From Alphaproteobacteria bacterium (GTDB lineage: Bacteria; Pseudomonadota; Alphaproteobacteria; SHVW01), in assembly GCA_016869645.1 (NCBI GenBank), contig VGDO01000029.1:1-39597 (forward strand): a DNA stretch of 39,597 nucleotides. The letters are read 5' to 3'. The translations under genes were made by a program, and so were the position numbers. Under the pieces are notes generated by a model that was not told the DNA's origin, ran no database searches, and saw only the letters and a list, made by a program, of their open reading frames with translations. Below are positions 36,633 through 39,597 of this stretch, piece after piece. Position 1 is the first letter of the stretch, and each line of letters begins with the position of its first letter.

Positions 36633-37535
36633 CTAGAGTCCCGCCGCCTGCGCCAGTCGCGCCAGGTAGGTGCAGCCCATCTGCGCGTAGGTGAAGGGGT
36701 GCGCCTTCTTCGGATCCTGCTCGGCCTCGACCACCAGCCAGCCGCGATAGCCGGCAGAAGCCAGGATCGGCATGAGGCGCGCATAGTCGACCGCGCCGTC
36801 GCCCGGCACGGTGAAGACGCCGTCGACGACCGAGTCCATGAAGCTCTTGTCAACGCCGCGCACGCGCTCGAGCACGGCCCGCCTGACGTCCTTGCAATGG
36901 ACGTGGTTGATGCGCTTGATGTGACGCCGTGCCGCCGCCATCGGATCGCCTCCGGCATATGTCAGATGTCCGGTGTCGAGGAGCAGCCCCACTGCGCTGC
37001 CCGTGGCGGCCATCATCCTGTCCACCTCGGCCTCGGTCTCGATCACCGTGCCCATATGATGGTGGTAGGCCATGGCTACGCCCTGGCCCGCAAGGTAATC
37101 GGCGACCTCGGTCAGGCGCCGGGTGAAGACCGGCCATTCATTCGCGGCCATGACCGGCCGCTTGGACAGCGGTATCCTGCGGTCGCCGGCGATGCCTCGG
37201 CTGGTTTCCGCGAACACCATGACCTTACAGCCCATAGCCTTGAGCAGGCCGAGATGAGGCTGCATTGCCACGATCTCCGCCTTGGCGTCACGCTCGAGCA
37301 GATTGGCGCTGTACCAGCCCGAGACGATGTCGAGACCGTGGCGTGCCATGATCGGCTTCAGCGCGTCGGCCTGGCGCGGGAACTTGTTGCCGAGCTCGAT
37401 GCCGTCATAGCCGGCCTGCTTGGTCTCGCTCAGGCACACGTCGAGCGGGATGTCGCCGCCGAGCTCGGGCAAGTCGTCGTTCGACCAGGTGATCGGGTTG
37501 ATGCCGAGACGGACCGATTTGAGCTGATGGGGCAT
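36633..37535 (-). CDS. iolE: Myo-inosose-2 dehydratase (IolE-like)
   Basis: The 300-residue TIM-barrel protein starts RLGINPITWSNDDLPELGGD, typical of IolE, which dehydrates 2-keto-myo-inositol. Metal and active-site regions include GYDGIELGNKFP, AYHHHMGTVIET, LLLDTGHLTYAGGDP, INHVHCKDVR and GWLVVEAEQDP. The length is normal for IolE (about 300). A related sugar-phosphate isomerase/epimerase role cannot be excluded because no other iol genes are in the window. The ATG at 37535 has GGAGCG upstream; the longer frame to 37775 is rejected. It lies 14 bases after the HAD gene. Confidence 0.8.
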   Translation of the reverse strand: MPHQLKSVRLGINPITWSNDDLPELGGDIPLDVCLSETKQAGYDGIELGNKFPRQADALKPIMARHGLDIVSGWYSANLLERDAKAEIVAMQPHLGLLKAMGCKVMVFAETSRGIAGDRRIPLSKRPVMAANEWPVFTRRLTEVADYLAGQGVAMAYHHHMGTVIETEAEVDRMMAATGSAVGLLLDTGHLTYAGGDPMAAARRHIKRINHVHCKDVRRAVLERVRGVDKSFMDSVVDGVFTVPGDGAVDYARLMPILASAGYRGWLVVEAEQDPKKAHPFTYAQMGCTYLARLAQAAGL

Positions 37536-37549
37536 GAAACGCTCCGGTC

Positions 37550-38161
37550 TCAGAGAAGGGCGAGCGACTGCAATTCGCGGCGCAGCGCGGCCGGATCGGT
37601 GAAATGGATGCCGTGAAGACCGACCGCCGCCGCGCCGGCGACGTTCTTCGGCACATCGTCGATGAACACCGCATCCTCGGCCGCCACACCATAGGTCTCG
37701 AGCAGGTGCCGGTAGATGCGTGGATCGGGCTTGGTCAGCTTGATGTAGCCCGACACGGTGATGCCGCGAAACCATGACAGAAATTCGTAGCGGCGCTGGG
37801 CGATCGGAAAGGTGTCGGGACCGAAATTGGTCAGCGCGTAGATCGGCGTACCGTGCTGGCGCAGCTCATCCAGGATCTCGACCGTGCCCTGGATCGCGTT
37901 GGGAATCATCTCGTCGAAGCGATCGAACCAGGCGTCGATGAGATGCCGCTTGTCGGCATGCCGATCCATGAGCACGGCGACCGCGTCGTCGCGGCAGCGG
38001 CCGGCATCCTGCTGCAGGTTCCAGTCGCTGGTGCACACGCCGGTGAGAAAATCCTCCATCGCCGGTTCGTCGCCCTTGAAAAACGTGCGATAGAGATAGC
38101 GCGGATTCCAGTCGATCAGCACGCCGCCGAGATCGAAGATCACCGTTGAACGTCGCGACAC
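37550..38161 (-). CDS. HAD-superfamily hydrolase (IA, YihX-like)
   Basis: The 203-residue HAD protein has motif I VIFDLGGVLIDW, with Gly in the second Asp position as is common in the YihX/epoxide-hydrolase-N type, then ALTNFGPDTF (motif II), KLTKPDPRIYRHLLE (motif III) and VFIDDVPKNVAGAAAVG (motif IV). It is probably a phosphatase; the substrate is unknown. The GTG at 38161 is chosen because AAGGGGA lies 6 bases before it and the family start (RRSTVIFD) follows; a longer open frame overlaps the ycaQ-like gene. It is the second gene in a four-gene same-strand group. Confidence 0.82.
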   Translation of the reverse strand: MSRRSTVIFDLGGVLIDWNPRYLYRTFFKGDEPAMEDFLTGVCTSDWNLQQDAGRCRDDAVAVLMDRHADKRHLIDAWFDRFDEMIPNAIQGTVEILDELRQHGTPIYALTNFGPDTFPIAQRRYEFLSWFRGITVSGYIKLTKPDPRIYRHLLETYGVAAEDAVFIDDVPKNVAGAAAVGLHGIHFTDPAALRRELQSLALL

Positions 38162-38171
38162 GACTTTCCCC

Positions 38172-39413
38172 TTACCTTGAAGCACGCTGGCGGCGCACCG
38201 TGGCCGACAGCACACGCGCCAGATTTCCCCTCCGGCCGACCGCGACACGCTCGAGACCGAGCCACGCCGCCATGCGCTGCAACTCCCCGGCCATCGCCTC
38301 GGCTGCCGGGCCCTGCTCCACCCCGGCCTCGGTGCCGGCCGCTCGGACCAGCAGGGCCGAACTCGCGCGATCAGCCTTCAGATCGAGCCGACCGACCAGC
38401 TTGCCTCGATGGAGCACGGGCAACACGTAATAGCCGAAGCGCCGCTTGGCCTCGGGTGTATAGATTTCCAGCCGATAATGGAAGCCGAACAGGCGCTCCG
38501 TCCGGTCCCGGTACCAGATCAGCGGATCGAAGGGTGAGATCAGGGCTGCGCGATCCACGTTTGCGGCAGGGCGCGCCGAGCGGTCGAGATAGGCCTGATG
38601 ACGCCAGCCCTCGACGCGCACCGGCCGCAATTCCCCCGCCTCGACCAGCTCGTTGAGCCTCTGCTTTGCGGCGGCGACCGGCATGCGGAAGTAGTCGCGC
38701 AGATCGGTTTCGGTCGCGACGCCGAAGGCACGTGCGGCGAAGCGCATCAGCTCGCGCTGGGCATCCGCCTCGTTCGGGGTCGGCAGCGCCAGGATGTCAG
38801 CCGGCAGCACGCGGTCGATGACGTCGTAGACGCGCTCGAAGCCGTGCTTCTCGATGCCTGCGCGCGTGACCGAGCCGACCTGCCCGGACCAGAACAGGTA
38901 TTCGAGCGCGATCTTGCCGTCATGGCGCTCCCACATGCCCTTGACACGCTTGCCGTCGCCGGCGAAGGCGCGCGCGGGCGATGGGCCGCGCAATCGGAGC
39001 TCGGCCAGCACCGAGGCGATCAGCGCGCGCTTGCGCCGCGCGAACCTGACGTAGCCGCCGTAGATGCCCTCGAGACGTTGCGCGCGCGCCATACGCCAGC
39101 GCAGCAGCGGCTGCATCGCGAGCGGCAGCAGAGATGCCTCATGCGCCCAGTATTCGAACAGTCTGCGCTTGGCCGGGTTGAAGGCATGACTGTCCAGCGC
39201 GGAACGCTCATAGTGGCCCAGCCGCGAGAACACCGGCAGGTAGTGCGCGCGCACCAGCACATTGACCGAATCGATCTGCAGCAGGCCCATGTCCTCGACG
39301 GCACCGAGGATCGGACACTCGGCGTGCTCACGGCGCCGCGCGGCGGCGTCGAAGCCCTGGGCCGCGAGCGCGATATGCCGGGCTTCGTCGCGGCTCAGAT
39401 CCACCTGCGTCAT
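38172..39413 (-). CDS. ycaQ: YcaQ/AlkX-type DNA glycosylase (interstrand crosslink repair)
   Basis: The 413-residue protein belongs to the YcaQ/AlkZ (HTH_42) family, winged-helix DNA glycosylases that unhook alkylated bases and interstrand crosslinks. The catalytic QxD motif of YcaQ (rather than the QxQ of AlkZ) is at Gln46-Ile-Asp48 in LLQIDSVNVLVRAHYLPVFSR. The C-terminal part has LISPFDPLIWYRDRTERLFGF and FGYYVLPVLHRGKLVGRLDLK, also family features. It heads the group HAD-IolE-kinase with gaps of 10, 14 and 34 bases. No SOS-type box was recognised in the 48 bases upstream. Confidence 0.9.
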   Translation of the reverse strand: MTQVDLSRDEARHIALAAQGFDAAARRREHAECPILGAVEDMGLLQIDSVNVLVRAHYLPVFSRLGHYERSALDSHAFNPAKRRLFEYWAHEASLLPLAMQPLLRWRMARAQRLEGIYGGYVRFARRKRALIASVLAELRLRGPSPARAFAGDGKRVKGMWERHDGKIALEYLFWSGQVGSVTRAGIEKHGFERVYDVIDRVLPADILALPTPNEADAQRELMRFAARAFGVATETDLRDYFRMPVAAAKQRLNELVEAGELRPVRVEGWRHQAYLDRSARPAANVDRAALISPFDPLIWYRDRTERLFGFHYRLEIYTPEAKRRFGYYVLPVLHRGKLVGRLDLKADRASSALLVRAAGTEAGVEQGPAAEAMAGELQRMAAWLGLERVAVGRRGNLARVLSATVRRQRASR

Positions 39414-39461
39414 GGCTCAGAACTTGTGAAGAAATCGACGCGGGAGCGGGTACGATGATTC

Positions 39462-39597
39462 ATGAGCATCGAACCCTCCGCATCCGAGCCGCCGCGCACG
39501 GCATTGTTTGGTGATCTTCCGACGTCGCCCCGACGTTCCGAGGGTGGGATTGGCGGTCGCGGCGCGCCTCGCATTCTGGTGGCGCAGCGCGATCAGC
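39462..39597 (+). CDS. Probable transposase N-terminus (truncated at the window edge)
   Basis: An ATG at 39462 opens a frame of 45 codons running off the right edge. The start has a GGGAG about 15 bases upstream. The last visible part (GAPRILVAQRDQ) resembles the beginning of IS1182-like transposases, where a Gly-x-Pro-Arg-x-x-x-x-x-Arg-x-Gln stretch precedes the conserved domain. This is suggestive only. It is divergent from the ycaQ-like gene, 48 bases away. Terminal inverted repeats cannot be judged with the other end missing. Confidence 0.45.
   Translation, partial: MSIEPSASEPPRTALFGDLPTSPRRSEGGIGGRGAPRILVAQRDQ

Overview
The window is a GC-rich stretch of bacterial chromosome that is dense in housekeeping genes. 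The gene set points to an alphaproteobacterium: Ku next to a PE-ligase-polymerase type LigD, a class II DAHP synthase, a Lon-like COG1067 protease, a YcaQ-type glycosylase and many GTG starts. A soil or root-associated Rhizobiales/Rhodospirillales lineage is my inference; I cannot name a genus. No prophage or CRISPR array is visible. The accessory marks are a decayed higBA module, a palindromic repeat and a probable transposase start at the right edge.

Layout. 1-3526 (minus): class II DAHP synthase, a nicotinate phosphoribosyltransferase and a YkgJ-type cysteine-cluster protein, chained by GTGA stop/start overlaps, then the first codons of another gene. 3779-5016 (plus): a small cupin and an exostosin-like glycosyltransferase. 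5085-11601 (minus): a secreted unknown protein, a Lon-like protease, a compound palindrome, glutathione reductase and a periplasmic cyclic-nucleotide phosphodiesterase/3'-nucleotidase. 11877-16452 (plus): an NHEJ operon of ku, an unusual BRCT-like/MerR-like/TPR protein, and ligD, closed by a strong hairpin. 16511-19471 (minus): succinate-semialdehyde dehydrogenase, a GNAT acetyltransferase and a DedA protein. 19829-21346 (plus): pseudouridine-5'-phosphate glycosidase and the damaged higBA. 21359-24570 (minus): glmU-glmS. 24809-25669 (plus): a phosphoglycolate phosphatase-like HAD gene and tRNA-Val(CAC) with a near-consensus promoter. 25699-28131 (minus): otsB-otsA for trehalose. 28230-31699: an acyl-CoA synthetase-like enzyme (minus), a DUF4394-like secreted protein (plus), a 0.7 kb stretch with no supportable gene, and a small unknown gene (plus). 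31775-35598 (minus): a TPP riboswitch followed by ykoF-ykoE-ykoD-ykoC, an ECF transporter for the thiamine precursor HMP or thiamine. 35711-39413 (minus): ycaQ-like glycosylase, HAD hydrolase, IolE-like protein and APH-fold kinase. 39462-end (plus): a truncated, probable transposase.

How genes work together. GlmU and GlmS act at the two ends of UDP-GlcNAc synthesis. OtsA and OtsB make trehalose through trehalose-6-phosphate. Ku and LigD form the two-component bacterial end-joining machine, and the protein encoded between them is the best candidate for something undescribed. The Yko genes form a riboswitch-controlled uptake system in which the predicted aptamer closing stem (P1) contains the ykoF start codon itself.
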